Positions 33,196 through 41,198 of a DNA stretch of 64,000 nt are shown here, piece by piece. Under the pieces are notes generated by a model. The model was given only the letters and a program-made list of their open reading frames with translations, made no database searches and was not told the origin of the DNA. This stretch comes from Verrucomicrobia bacterium LP2A (lineage in GTDB: Bacteria > Verrucomicrobiota > Verrucomicrobiia > Methylacidiphilales > Methylacidiphilaceae): contig JAFS01000002.1 in NCBI GenBank assembly GCA_000526255.1, positions 186,001 through 250,000 on the forward strand, read 5' to 3'. Numbering within the stretch: position 1 is the stretch's first letter; every line of letters begins with the position of its first letter. The position numbers were made by a program, and so were the translations under genes.

Positions 33196-34824
33196 CTACC
33201 AGGGAAGGTCATCGATGACGTCGGCCGAACAGTTCTGCCGACGGTTCGCGTGCCGGGATTCCGCCGGCAATGCCCAGGTTGCGCCCAATGCCCGCGTTTC
33301 CGGGAGCAAAGGCGCGGGCGGCTCTCGCAAGCCCCCCGACCGGGCATGCGCTGCATGCGCCGCTTTGAGCCTCCTCCGAACCTCCGACCAGAACGACCAC
33401 ACATGCTTCGCCCGATTCCTCGCGGGTAGGGCAAAGGTGAGGTGGCCGCCATTGCGGGCGGGCGCAATGGCCTCCCGCACGGTCGGACGCTCGGAGAGGC
33501 CCAAGCCTCTCCTGGCCACGGCATAGGCCGCGCCCTGGTGAGAGCTCACACCGTGACGACGCGCATGATTCACCGCGCCGATCACGGAAGTATAGGCCGG
33601 ATCGACTTCGATCCCCTCGACTCCGGCTCGAAAACAGGCCGCCTTGAGCAGGGAAATGGTCTTGGAGTAGCAAAACGACGAGATCTTCCTGGCGGCGGAT
33701 GGACTCGCCACCTCAAGCTCAGCCCTCCTTTTCTTGAGATCCAGCCGCTCAAGGACCAAGGGAAGACCACGCTCCCGGGCCATCTCCACAATCATCCTCG
33801 CCGCGTCGCCGATGATCGCCTTGGCTTGATCTTCGGTCTTGCCGTAGAGGTTGAGATCCACCCGAAGGGCCCGCCGCAGGTTGCCGAACCGGTCCGTCTC
33901 CGCCACGGCCAGATGGTCGTGGTTGATGTCGATCCCAAGCGCTCCCGCCAGGCGGCTTGTCGCAATGGGAACGGGCTTGGCCGGGACGCTCGCGAAGACC
34001 CGCCAGCCCTTCCGGTCCCTTAAAAAGCGGTAGCTTACCGCCACTCCCTCCCGCTTCCGGACAGGCTTGCCCGTCTTGGTTTGCGACAGAACGATCCGGC
34101 TCGCGGCAAGCGCATGAGCGATCTCCTCCTGGCCATAGGCGAATCGCACGCCGGGAATGACCAGAAGCTTGCCATCCGAGGCCAGCGCATCGGGAAGACG
34201 CAGACGCAGGGTCAGGCTGCCGTCTTCCTCGACCGAAGCCTGGCAGGACTGGTTGCCAGATGCCTCGTCCTTCGAGCCGATCACGAAGAACTGGCCGCTC
34301 CGCGCCGCCTGCCACTCCTCTTTCCACTCCGCATGGCTAGCGTAGCCGTTCTCCTTGAGGGCAAACTGCTTGCGGAAAAGGCGGCGGGAGCCGAAGCAGA
34401 GGCGGACGCGACCCGAGTCCCGGTCGGCGATCCGCGCCGCGAGCCTGACGCGAAGGCTCCCAAGCCGACGCTTCTTTTGGTGCAGCTTCTCCGAGCCTGG
34501 CTCCCTCGCCGAGAGGATGCCGATGACCCTTTCGGCTCTCTGGATGCGGGACTCGGCCTCGGCGATCCACTCCGGAAGCCGCTCCCGGATCGAGGCGATC
34601 TTGCCCTCGAGGCCCACGCGAATCGCGTTGAACTGCCGGGCGGTGATCCCAAAGCGCCGCAGGAACTCGCACTTGAGATCGCCCATCGGAATCCCCACCC
34701 GCATCCTGGCAAAGAGGGCCCGCTCGGCTTGCCCGTAGAGATCCGCATAGCCGTCAAGAGCCGCGACCTGCTCCGCCGCCAGCCTCAAGCGCGTCTGGTA
34801 GGTGAAGACCGGACGATCACTCAT
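33196..34824 (-). CDS. tnpB: IS607-like TnpB, intact, zinc-finger-less subtype
   Basis: 542 aa. RuvC-like GALGIDINHDHLAVAET (first Asp, about residue 293) and LVLERLDLKKRR (Glu, about 350) are clear. Where most TnpBs have a CxxC zinc finger and a third Asp in the DLNAAxNI motif, this one reads DPAYTSVIGAVNHARRHGV followed by SSHQGAAYAVARRGLG: no cysteine pairs and no Asp. This matches a known branch of TnpB-like proteins with the AYTSxIG...HxAAAxVIARR pattern. It overlaps tnpA by 8 nt. The guide RNA would be encoded near 33166-33300 on the minus strand and reach into the DUF3800 remnant. Confidence 0.88.
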   Translation of the reverse strand: MSDRPVFTYQTRLRLAAEQVAALDGYADLYGQAERALFARMRVGIPMGDLKCEFLRRFGITARQFNAIRVGLEGKIASIRERLPEWIAEAESRIQRAERVIGILSAREPGSEKLHQKKRRLGSLRVRLAARIADRDSGRVRLCFGSRRLFRKQFALKENGYASHAEWKEEWQAARSGQFFVIGSKDEASGNQSCQASVEEDGSLTLRLRLPDALASDGKLLVIPGVRFAYGQEEIAHALAASRIVLSQTKTGKPVRKREGVAVSYRFLRDRKGWRVFASVPAKPVPIATSRLAGALGIDINHDHLAVAETDRFGNLRRALRVDLNLYGKTEDQAKAIIGDAARMIVEMARERGLPLVLERLDLKKRRAELEVASPSAARKISSFCYSKTISLLKAACFRAGVEGIEVDPAYTSVIGAVNHARRHGVSSHQGAAYAVARRGLGLSERPTVREAIAPARNGGHLTFALPARNRAKHVWSFWSEVRRRLKAAHAAHARSGGLREPPAPLLPETRALGATWALPAESRHANRRQNCSADVIDDLPW

Positions 34825-35218
34825 GGAGAGCCTCGAGCGCCTTTTTCGCCCGCATCAACCGGTCCCGATGCTCGACCAGAATGACGCTGACCTTCGGATC
34901 GCGCAAGATCCGCAAGAGCCCCTTGCGATGGCCGTTCATCCCAGAGCCAACCTCCTTGACCGCATCGACGATCGGCAACCGCTTGGCGAGCGCCCACTCC
35001 GTCAGCCGTGCCAGCTGCCTGTCCAGATCGGCCTTCTGGTCGGCGCTGGATACGCGCGCGTAAAGGGCAACTCCGCCGGGCTGCCTCTCCTCCGCATGCA
35101 CGATCACCGTCCCGGTCGGCAGCTGCTCGACCGGCACCGGCATCTTCCCGTCCTTCCCCATCCGCCAAGCCGTCTTGTAGCCAATCCCCTGCCGCCTTGC
35201 CCAGACGGTCAGCTTCAT
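34817..35218 (-). CDS. tnpA: IS607-like serine recombinase TnpA (short form), copy 2
   Basis: 133 aa, about 90% identical to copy 1. It has the MerR-like helix-turn-helix (KLTVWARRQGIGYKTAWRM), then the resolvase part with ALYARVSSADQKADLD (Ser region) and ILVEHRDRL. As in copy 1 the protein ends LMRAKKALEALHE, without the last 60-80 residues of ordinary IS607 TnpA. Its stop overlaps the tnpB start. Confidence 0.86.
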   Translation of the reverse strand: MKLTVWARRQGIGYKTAWRMGKDGKMPVPVEQLPTGTVIVHAEERQPGGVALYARVSSADQKADLDRQLARLTEWALAKRLPIVDAVKEVGSGMNGHRKGLLRILRDPKVSVILVEHRDRLMRAKKALEALHE

Positions 35219-35406
35219 GGGAAAAGAATGCCATGCAACGTGAGTTATGTCTATTGATTAGTCAACTGTTGGCAACCCATCATGCCGTTGCCCCCGAGGA
35301 CAGGAAAGCGCTGATCATCGGAAGGGAGCGCCACGAGATCGTCAGGTCTCGTCTTCCCACGGGTTCACTTGACCACCCCTTCGCACGGAACGATCGCCCA
35401 AACCCG

Positions 35407-35438
35407 CTCTCCTTACCCACTCAATTCAGCGGGGAGCC
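35407..35438. repeat. 32-bp inverted repeat, right copy
   Basis: The reverse complement of 30235-30266, perfect over 32 bp. It sits 14 bp beyond the moaE stop, so it marks the right edge of the accessory island. Between it and the IS607-like border (35279-35406) I see no gene. Confidence 0.85.
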
Positions 35439-35451
35439 ACTCCCACTCTCG

Positions 35452-35883
35452 TTAAGAGACCCGCTCGGCCATGGTCGAGGGGCTGACTCTCTCGGGACGG
35501 GAGGGGACGGCGGCCTTCCAGATGGGAACGTCCGCCTTGAGTCTCTGAATGAGCTCTTCGGCGATCCGGAAGGCACTCCCGCGCCTTTCGGCGGCGACAC
35601 GCAGGTAGAGAGAGGGCTCTCCGACCGGAACGGTGCCGACCCGATGAATCAGGACGAGGTCGTGGCAGACTCCACGATCGGACACCTCCTCCGCGATCCG
35701 CTCGAGCTCCTTCTGAGCCATCGCTCGGTAAGCCTCATAGTCGAGCGCGGCAATCGGCTCGCCCCCTTCCCGGCCACGGACGATCCCGAAAAATTCGACG
35801 ACTGCTCCCGAAGAGCCGTCCAAGGGAAAGGGGATCGACGGGCGTTCGATGGGCTGGTCGATCAGCGAAATCGAGATGCCCAC
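35452..35883 (-). CDS. moaE: Molybdopterin synthase catalytic subunit
   Basis: 143 aa. MoaE binds precursor Z (cyclic pyranopterin monophosphate) and accepts sulfur from the MoaD C-terminus to form molybdopterin. Motifs: GAVVEFFGIVRGREGG, LDYEAYRAMAQKEL, LIHRVGTVPVGEPSLYL and VPIWKAAV (active-site Lys). It starts 3 nt after the moaD stop in a moaA-moaD-moaE run. Confidence 0.95.
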   Translation of the reverse strand: MGISISLIDQPIERPSIPFPLDGSSGAVVEFFGIVRGREGGEPIAALDYEAYRAMAQKELERIAEEVSDRGVCHDLVLIHRVGTVPVGEPSLYLRVAAERRGSAFRIAEELIQRLKADVPIWKAAVPSRPERVSPSTMAERVS

Positions 35884-35886
35884 GAT

Positions 35887-36138
35887 TCACCCCCCGCTTA
35901 CCGGCGGAATCACCGCCAGCTCTTCGGCCTCCCCGATCGGGCAGTCCCAGGAGCAATATTCGAGATCCAGGCTGACCCGAGCCCCAAGGATCTTTTCAAA
36001 AAATCCGGGAGAGATCCTTTCGAGGAGCTGGTGCGGAGTCTCTTCGGGATGGACGCGGATCGAGCGTTCCCGGAAGCCCAGAAGCTCCCTTGCCTGAGCA
36101 AAGAGCAGGAGGCGAACCGTCCGTTCCTCGGTGCTCAT
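35887..36138 (-). CDS. moaD: Molybdopterin synthase sulfur carrier subunit
   Basis: 83 aa, ubiquitin-like beta-grasp protein ending in the required Gly-Gly (PPVSGG), which is thiocarboxylated to carry sulfur to MoaE. VRLLLFAQARELLGFRERSI is the typical first strand and helix. One nt separates it from moaA, three from moaE. Confidence 0.93.
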   Translation of the reverse strand: MSTEERTVRLLLFAQARELLGFRERSIRVHPEETPHQLLERISPGFFEKILGARVSLDLEYCSWDCPIGEAEELAVIPPVSGG

Positions 36139-36139
36139 C

Positions 36140-37120
36140 TCACCCTCCCAAGGCGGTCATCGCTCGCTCGGGTTCGTAGTAGTCCCGGAAGGAGTGCTCC
36201 AGCGGCTTGCGCCGCAGCGTGTCGAGAAAGGCCGCTCGCAGGCCCTCCCGGTCGATCGCCGGGCGCAGGAAGGGGCGCAGATCGACTTCCATCTGGTTCC
36301 CCAGGCAGGGGCGAAGCCTCCCATCGGCCGTCAGGCGCATCTTGTTGCACTGCTCGCAAAAGTGGAGGTCGCTCAGCGCGCCGATGAAGCCCACCGTCAC
36401 TCCCCGCCTCTCCATCCGGAAGTAGCGCGCGGGACCGAAGCCCAGGGACCCTTCGATCGGCTCGAGCCGGTCTTGGCTCTCCAGCTTCTGGCGTACCTCG
36501 GAGGCGGGAAGGAAGTTCTCCGGCCGGAGCACTTCCCGGGAAGTGACCGGCATGAGCTCGATGAACCGGAGAATGAGCTGCCGTTCTGCCGCAAATGCGA
36601 GCAACGGGTCGATCTGGTCTTCATTGCGATGGCGCAAGAGGACCGCGTTGAGCTTGATCGACGGAAAGTCGAGCCCGCGGATGGCCTCGATTCCCTCGAG
36701 CACCGGGGCGAGATGGCCTCCGGTGATCTCGTAATACCGCTTTGGGTCGAGTGCATCCAAGCTGATGTTGATTCCCGCAAGCCCCGCTTCCCGCAGCGGG
36801 ACCGCCAGGCCGGCCAGACGGGTCCCATTGGACGAAAGCTTGACACTCCTCACACCCGGGGTGCGCACGATCTCGCGCACGAGATGGGGCACTCCTGGGC
36901 GGACCAGAGGCTCTCCGCCCGTGATGCGAAAATCGGTAAACCCGAGATCGACGGCGACCGCCACGGTCGCCAGGATCTCCTCATAGCTGAGAAGATCCTC
37001 CTGCTCCCTCCATCCGGAAAACTCCCGCGGGAAGCAGTAGAGACACCGCTCGTTGCAGCGATCCGTCACCGAAATCCGCAAATAATGGACGGAACGCCGA
37101 AAGCTATCCTGACAACTCAC
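36140..37120 (-). CDS. moaA: GTP 3',8-cyclase
   Basis: 326 aa radical-SAM enzyme, first step of molybdenum cofactor synthesis. The N-terminal cluster motif is CNERCLYC (residues about 24-31), followed by GGEPLVRPGV. The second cluster site is FCEQCNKMRLTADGRLRPC, and the C-terminus ends in the conserved Gly-Gly. The start is GTG at 37120, preceded by AGGAAAGGGG; it places the conserved RISVTDRCN region at the usual distance. A molybdenum enzyme such as formate dehydrogenase would be the likely user, but none is in the window. Confidence 0.95.
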   Translation of the reverse strand: MSCQDSFRRSVHYLRISVTDRCNERCLYCFPREFSGWREQEDLLSYEEILATVAVAVDLGFTDFRITGGEPLVRPGVPHLVREIVRTPGVRSVKLSSNGTRLAGLAVPLREAGLAGINISLDALDPKRYYEITGGHLAPVLEGIEAIRGLDFPSIKLNAVLLRHRNEDQIDPLLAFAAERQLILRFIELMPVTSREVLRPENFLPASEVRQKLESQDRLEPIEGSLGFGPARYFRMERRGVTVGFIGALSDLHFCEQCNKMRLTADGRLRPCLGNQMEVDLRPFLRPAIDREGLRAAFLDTLRRKPLEHSFRDYYEPERAMTALGG

Positions 37121-37160
37121 CTGCCCCTTTCCTGTTGCGAAGGGTCGATTCGGTTTGGTT

Positions 37161-37580
37161 TCACCCGTAGCTCTTGAAAAACTTTCTCTTCTCTCCTTCG
37201 GTCGAGGGTTCTGGTTGCGAAGGCGCGATCGAGGGGGCCTGCGGCGGTTCCGCCGCTCCGACACCAGCGGTCTCTGAAGCCGAATGCGGAGCGGACGACA
37301 CTCTTCCACGGTTCTTGCTCGCCTCTACGTAGGCGAGACGAAGCTCGGTGAGCGCACCCGTGAGAAACGCCTGCTCGTTCGGCTGGAGGTTCCCGCGCGT
37401 CTTCACTTCGAGCGCTTCCAAATGATCGATGAGCTCCCGTGCTTCCGGAAGCCGCGGCTCCATCGCCTCCATGCCCGGGAGCGGAATTCGTCCGAGCAGC
37501 ACGAGCACATGCTCCATCTGCATCTGCAGATGGCGCGCGAAACGGGCCTGCACCTCTGTGTCGGAAAGTGAATCTTCCAT
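37161..37580 (-). CDS. DUF1844 domain protein
   Basis: 139 aa. The helical core (FARHLQMQMEHVLVLLGRIP, LPEARELIDHLEALEVKTRG, LTELRLAYVEA) is DUF1844, a small family of unknown function common in Verrucomicrobia, Planctomycetes and Deltaproteobacteria. The C-terminal 40 residues are Pro/Ala/Ser-rich and probably disordered. It lies between the M16 protease (49 nt) and moaA (40 nt) on the same strand. Confidence 0.85.
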   Translation of the reverse strand: MEDSLSDTEVQARFARHLQMQMEHVLVLLGRIPLPGMEAMEPRLPEARELIDHLEALEVKTRGNLQPNEQAFLTGALTELRLAYVEASKNRGRVSSAPHSASETAGVGAAEPPQAPSIAPSQPEPSTEGEKRKFFKSYG

Positions 37581-37629
37581 AGATCACCAAACGTTCTTTT
37601 CGGGCGCGCCTCAACCGCTTTCTGCAAAC

Positions 37630-40212
37630 TTACGGACGAACGACCCCGACTACATACCCCTTGCTTTGGAAATAGGTCCGCAGAACGCGGTTGACCTCGT
37701 CCAGCCCCATCGCCTTCAAGCGGAGGAGCCTCCGCTCGTCGTAGTCCCAGCCCAAGCCCAGGAGCTCATGGAGCGCCGAGCTCGTCACCACCGAGGAGGG
37801 ATTCTGCCAAGACATCGTCTCCTCGCTGATCAGCTTCGCCCGGGCTCGAACGAACTCTTCTTCCGAAAATCCCTCTTGGGCTAGCCGAACGGCCTCTTCC
37901 AGCAAGACCTGCTCTACCTCTCGCTCCTTGCCCGGAGCGGTCCCCGCATAGAAGTAAAAATATCCGGCTTGACGCCCGAGGAAGCGCGAAGCGCTCACAA
38001 AGTAGGCCAATCCCAACTCGTCGCGCACCCGCACAAAGAGCCGGGTACCCAGATCCGACAGAGCTTCCCCCACGACCGCCAGAGGCAGCTGATCGGGATG
38101 GACCAGCTCCGGAATCGGGAAGGCGATCTCTACGATCGCCTGCTCCTTACCAGGAGCCCGCTCTTCGACCCGCATGGGTCCGGAAGGCGGAGGAGGCAGA
38201 GGAGGGAAGGAGAGCAGGGCCGCCTCTCCGAACCGGGAAGAGAGCTCCGGAACGACGAAGGCCTGCCACTCCCTCGGATCCACAGACCCCGATCCCGCGA
38301 GGATCAGCCGATTAGTCTGAATCACCCTGCCGATGAACTGTTTCACGTCGGCCACGCCGAGGGATGCCAGGCTCTCCTCCGTCCCCAGGATGGTGCCTCC
38401 ATAGGGATGGGCGCCGTACAGAGTCCGGCGAACAAGGTTGCGAGCGATGGAGAGCGGATCGTCCCGTTCGGCCTGGAGCAACGAAAGCTGCTTCCGCTTT
38501 TCGATCGCCAGCTCGTCCTCACGGCAGGCGGGTTCGAGAAGCATCTCGAGGAAGAGCTTGAGCGCCGGAGCCCACTGATCGCTCAAGACCTCCAGCGAAA
38601 AGCCGGCGGAATTATTTCCCGCATCGGCCGCGATCGAGCCGCCGAGCTCCTCCACCTCCCAAGCGATCCTGGCCGCCGTGCGGTTCCGGGTCCCCTTGAG
38701 GAGAAGCTGCGAAGCCAGGAAGCAGACGCCCTCCTTCCCCTTCGGCTCGAACAGGAGCCCGCCGTCGAAGGCGGCCCGGAAGAACTGGAGAGGCAAGGCA
38801 TTTGACAGAGAAATCATCCGAAATCCGCCGCCCACCTTGGTCAAGGTGGGGACCGTGTCGTCTTTGGAACGCGCCGCACCAGCCGATCCGCCCGCCCTGG
38901 GCCGAAAACCGGTGGGAACAAGATCGACTCGATTCTCCTTATGGGGCAGGAGATAGCGGCGGGCCACCCGCTGAACATCCTCGGCGCTCACTCCGAGCAG
39001 GAGACGCAAGAAGGTCTCCTTCAAGTAGGGATCCCGGGCCACGAGCCAGCCCGAGCCCACCGCTTCGGCCTTGCCCGCCATCGTCTTCAAGTCGGAGATC
39101 GATCGTGCGAGCGTCAACCGGCGCGCCAAGGTCAAGTCCGCTTCCGAGGGCGGAGCCTGGCCGATCTTGGCTACTTCCTCGCGAATCCGAGCCGCCAGGG
39201 CTTCCAACCGCTCGGGTGCGCACCGCGCCTCCACACCGAACGCCCCGACTTCGGGTCCAGCAAACGCAAACGTCTCCACCTCTTCGGCCAAGCTCTCTCT
39301 CTCGACCAGCTTTTGATGCAAGATCGAGCTCCGGGCCTCGCCCAGGAGCAAGGCGAGAACGCGAAGGGCGGCCGAATCCGGGTGGCCGAATCCGGGAACC
39401 GGGTAGAGGATGGAAATTCGGGCTAGCTCGCTGGCAAACGTCTTGCGCGCGTAGCGAGCGGCGACTTGCTGCGGTTCTGCAGGCAGCGGGAGATCAGCGA
39501 GGAATCGCCGAGGTTCGCTGCCCATGCACGATTCCGCGACAGAGAAAACCTCCTCTGGCTCCACCGCACCGGAGGCGATGAGGAAGAGATTCTGGGGGAC
39601 ATAGCGCTCCCGATGATAGGCAACGATATCTTCGCGGGTCAGGGCATTGAAGAGATCGATCTGCCCAATGATCGGAAAGCGCATGGGATGCCGCAGAAAG
39701 GCGGTCTCGAAAGCTGCCTGGAAGAGCTGGCTCTCGGGATCGTCCTCGACCATTGCGAACTCCCGTCGGATCACATCCTTTTCCCGATCGAACTCCTCCG
39801 GAGCAATCGTCGGATGGAGCACGGCGTCCGCGAGGATCGGCAAGGCCTGCCGCCACGATTCGGCAGGAAGATCGATATGGTAGACGGTCCGCTCGTAGGT
39901 CGTGTAGGCATTGAAGTGGCCGCCAAGATCCTGGATCTCCTGGACCATCTGGACGCCGGTCCGCGTCGCCGTCCCTTTGAACAGAAGATGCTCCAGGAGA
40001 TGAGAGATCCCCGAACCGATCCACCGTCCCTCATGGAGGCTCCCGGTCGCGCACCAGCACTGGAGGGAGACGACAGGCACGCGCAGGTCTCGATTGACCA
40101 ACACGGTTAGCCCGTTTGGCAGCGTCCGCTGCTCTACCTCCAGAAGGGAGAGCGGGAACGGCCCAAGGTCGGCGGAAGGCTGGCCGACGGCAGATCGCAA
40201 GGTGGAGCTCAT
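37630..40212 (-). CDS. M16-family zinc protease (two-domain)
   Basis: 860 aa with two M16 halves. The first has the inverted zinc motif HLLEH (about residue 70) with the distal Glu region of the family (DREKDVIRREFAMVEDDPE). The second half (from about 455) repeats the fold but has no HxxEH: the site reads LASQLLLKG, so it acts as the closed, inactive partner as in pitrilysin-like PqqL and processing-peptidase fusions. No signal peptide is seen, so it may be cytoplasmic. It lies in a leftward run from the Minf_1886 gene to moaE. Confidence 0.9.
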   Translation of the reverse strand: MSSTLRSAVGQPSADLGPFPLSLLEVEQRTLPNGLTVLVNRDLRVPVVSLQCWCATGSLHEGRWIGSGISHLLEHLLFKGTATRTGVQMVQEIQDLGGHFNAYTTYERTVYHIDLPAESWRQALPILADAVLHPTIAPEEFDREKDVIRREFAMVEDDPESQLFQAAFETAFLRHPMRFPIIGQIDLFNALTREDIVAYHRERYVPQNLFLIASGAVEPEEVFSVAESCMGSEPRRFLADLPLPAEPQQVAARYARKTFASELARISILYPVPGFGHPDSAALRVLALLLGEARSSILHQKLVERESLAEEVETFAFAGPEVGAFGVEARCAPERLEALAARIREEVAKIGQAPPSEADLTLARRLTLARSISDLKTMAGKAEAVGSGWLVARDPYLKETFLRLLLGVSAEDVQRVARRYLLPHKENRVDLVPTGFRPRAGGSAGAARSKDDTVPTLTKVGGGFRMISLSNALPLQFFRAAFDGGLLFEPKGKEGVCFLASQLLLKGTRNRTAARIAWEVEELGGSIAADAGNNSAGFSLEVLSDQWAPALKLFLEMLLEPACREDELAIEKRKQLSLLQAERDDPLSIARNLVRRTLYGAHPYGGTILGTEESLASLGVADVKQFIGRVIQTNRLILAGSGSVDPREWQAFVVPELSSRFGEAALLSFPPLPPPPSGPMRVEERAPGKEQAIVEIAFPIPELVHPDQLPLAVVGEALSDLGTRLFVRVRDELGLAYFVSASRFLGRQAGYFYFYAGTAPGKEREVEQVLLEEAVRLAQEGFSEEEFVRARAKLISEETMSWQNPSSVVTSSALHELLGLGWDYDERRLLRLKAMGLDEVNRVLRTYFQSKGYVVGVVRP

Positions 40213-40279
40213 GGCAACTCTCGAGGCGGAGGCTGGAGGCCGTCGGCAATGCCCTGCGACGCTCCGCCCCCTGCGTGCG

Positions 40280-40765
40280 CTATGCGGCCGGAGCCTTCTT
40301 CTTGGCCCGACCCGCCTTGCCGGCCTTTGCCTCCGTTTGCGCTGCCTTTCTCTTGCGCGCCGATCGAACTATCCCTGCGGGGCAAAAGGGCTTCACGAAG
40401 GCCGAGGTGAAGCTATAGCCATTCTTAAAATCTTTCCGTGTGCCCGCGCTGGTCTGGCCCAAGACTCCGTAGGAAGCGAGCGAAAGGATCACATCCCCCA
40501 GGTCGCTGCAGTTCCGAATCCCCCATTCGCTCAAGACGAGCTTGCTCATCGGCCCGAATTCCCGCAGCGCATGCATCCGCAACGCTTCCAAAAGCTCCTT
40601 CCCCGACGCGGCCGACGCAGCGGCGACTCTTCGCTTCCCCTTGCGCTTTCCTCCCTTCTCACTCGAATGCAGGGCCTCGCGAACGAAATAGTATGCCTCG
40701 TCAACATAGCGGCCGTCCCGCTCACAAATCTCCTCGACAATGCTGGCAAAGTTCCGCTTGCGCAT
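40280..40765 (-). CDS. Minf_1886 family protein
   Basis: 161 aa. The core (EEICERDGRYVDEAYYFVRE, GKELLEALRMHALREFGPMS and WGIRNCSDLGDVILSL) matches the Minf_1886 family, named from Methylacidiphilum and found mainly in Verrucomicrobia and Planctomycetes; function unknown. The C-terminal 30 residues are Lys/Ala-rich, which suggests nucleic-acid contact or a disordered tail. It supports the verrucomicrobial origin of the window. Confidence 0.88.
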   Translation of the reverse strand: MRKRNFASIVEEICERDGRYVDEAYYFVREALHSSEKGGKRKGKRRVAAASAASGKELLEALRMHALREFGPMSKLVLSEWGIRNCSDLGDVILSLASYGVLGQTSAGTRKDFKNGYSFTSAFVKPFCPAGIVRSARKRKAAQTEAKAGKAGRAKKKAPAA

Positions 40766-40797
40766 ATTCGTCAGTGTCCTCCCCTCCTCTCGAAAGC

Positions 40798-41013
40798 CTA
40801 CGGATTCCGGGGAAGCCGTTCCACCCGCCCTTGGCCGAGATCTTGGCCTCCGAAGGATTCACGCAAGAGCTTAACCATTCCGCCTAGCGTCAGCAGGACG
40901 AGCAGGAAAAGCACGAGCCCCTGCTCCCGACGGGTTAACCAGACGTCTCGACTCTTCCACCAAGTGCGCAGACCGGCCACCTTGCTGCATATCTCTCCCG
41001 AACGCTCCCGCAT
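40798..41013 (-). CDS. Small membrane protein, hypothetical
   Basis: 71 aa with one membrane helix (GLVLFLLVLLTLGGMVKLL, about residues 32-50) after a basic N-terminal segment (WLTRREQ), and a polar tail. The ribosome site is weak. It sits 32 nt before the Minf_1886 gene on the same strand. Short single-span proteins of this design are common near competence-helix-hairpin or envelope genes in Verrucomicrobia, but no family is recognised. Confidence 0.4.
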   Translation of the reverse strand: MRERSGEICSKVAGLRTWWKSRDVWLTRREQGLVLFLLVLLTLGGMVKLLRESFGGQDLGQGRVERLPRNP

Positions 41014-41198
41014 TTCAAGCAGTTTTCCCGGATCTGTTGTGCGATAAGGAACTCATCGGCCACCGCGAGGCGGCTCCGGCAGCGCAGAGTCGCAACCCGA
41101 GCCGAAGCGAATGGTCGAAAACCTCTCCAAGGAAGAGGCTACCGGGACTCCTCCGCTTTTTTCTTGCTTTTCCCCGCCCTCGCGCAGAAAGCGAGGCA

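Larger units (their letters stand above)
33166..35278 (-). mobile_element. IS607-like element, copy 2 (intact tnpB)
   Basis: 2113 bp, with the same ends as copy 1 at 5521-7634 and nearly identical for most of its length. The borders carry GG, as expected for IS607 targeting, and there is no longer target duplication. It carries tnpA and an intact tnpB. It cuts a DUF3800 gene. Many scattered base differences from copy 1 show that the two did not separate recently. Confidence 0.88.

Noticed and set aside
22010-35451. Search for a CRISPR array or a tRNA attachment site at the island
   Set aside because: No regularly spaced repeats and no tRNA-like cloverleaf or duplicated tRNA end were seen by eye at either border.
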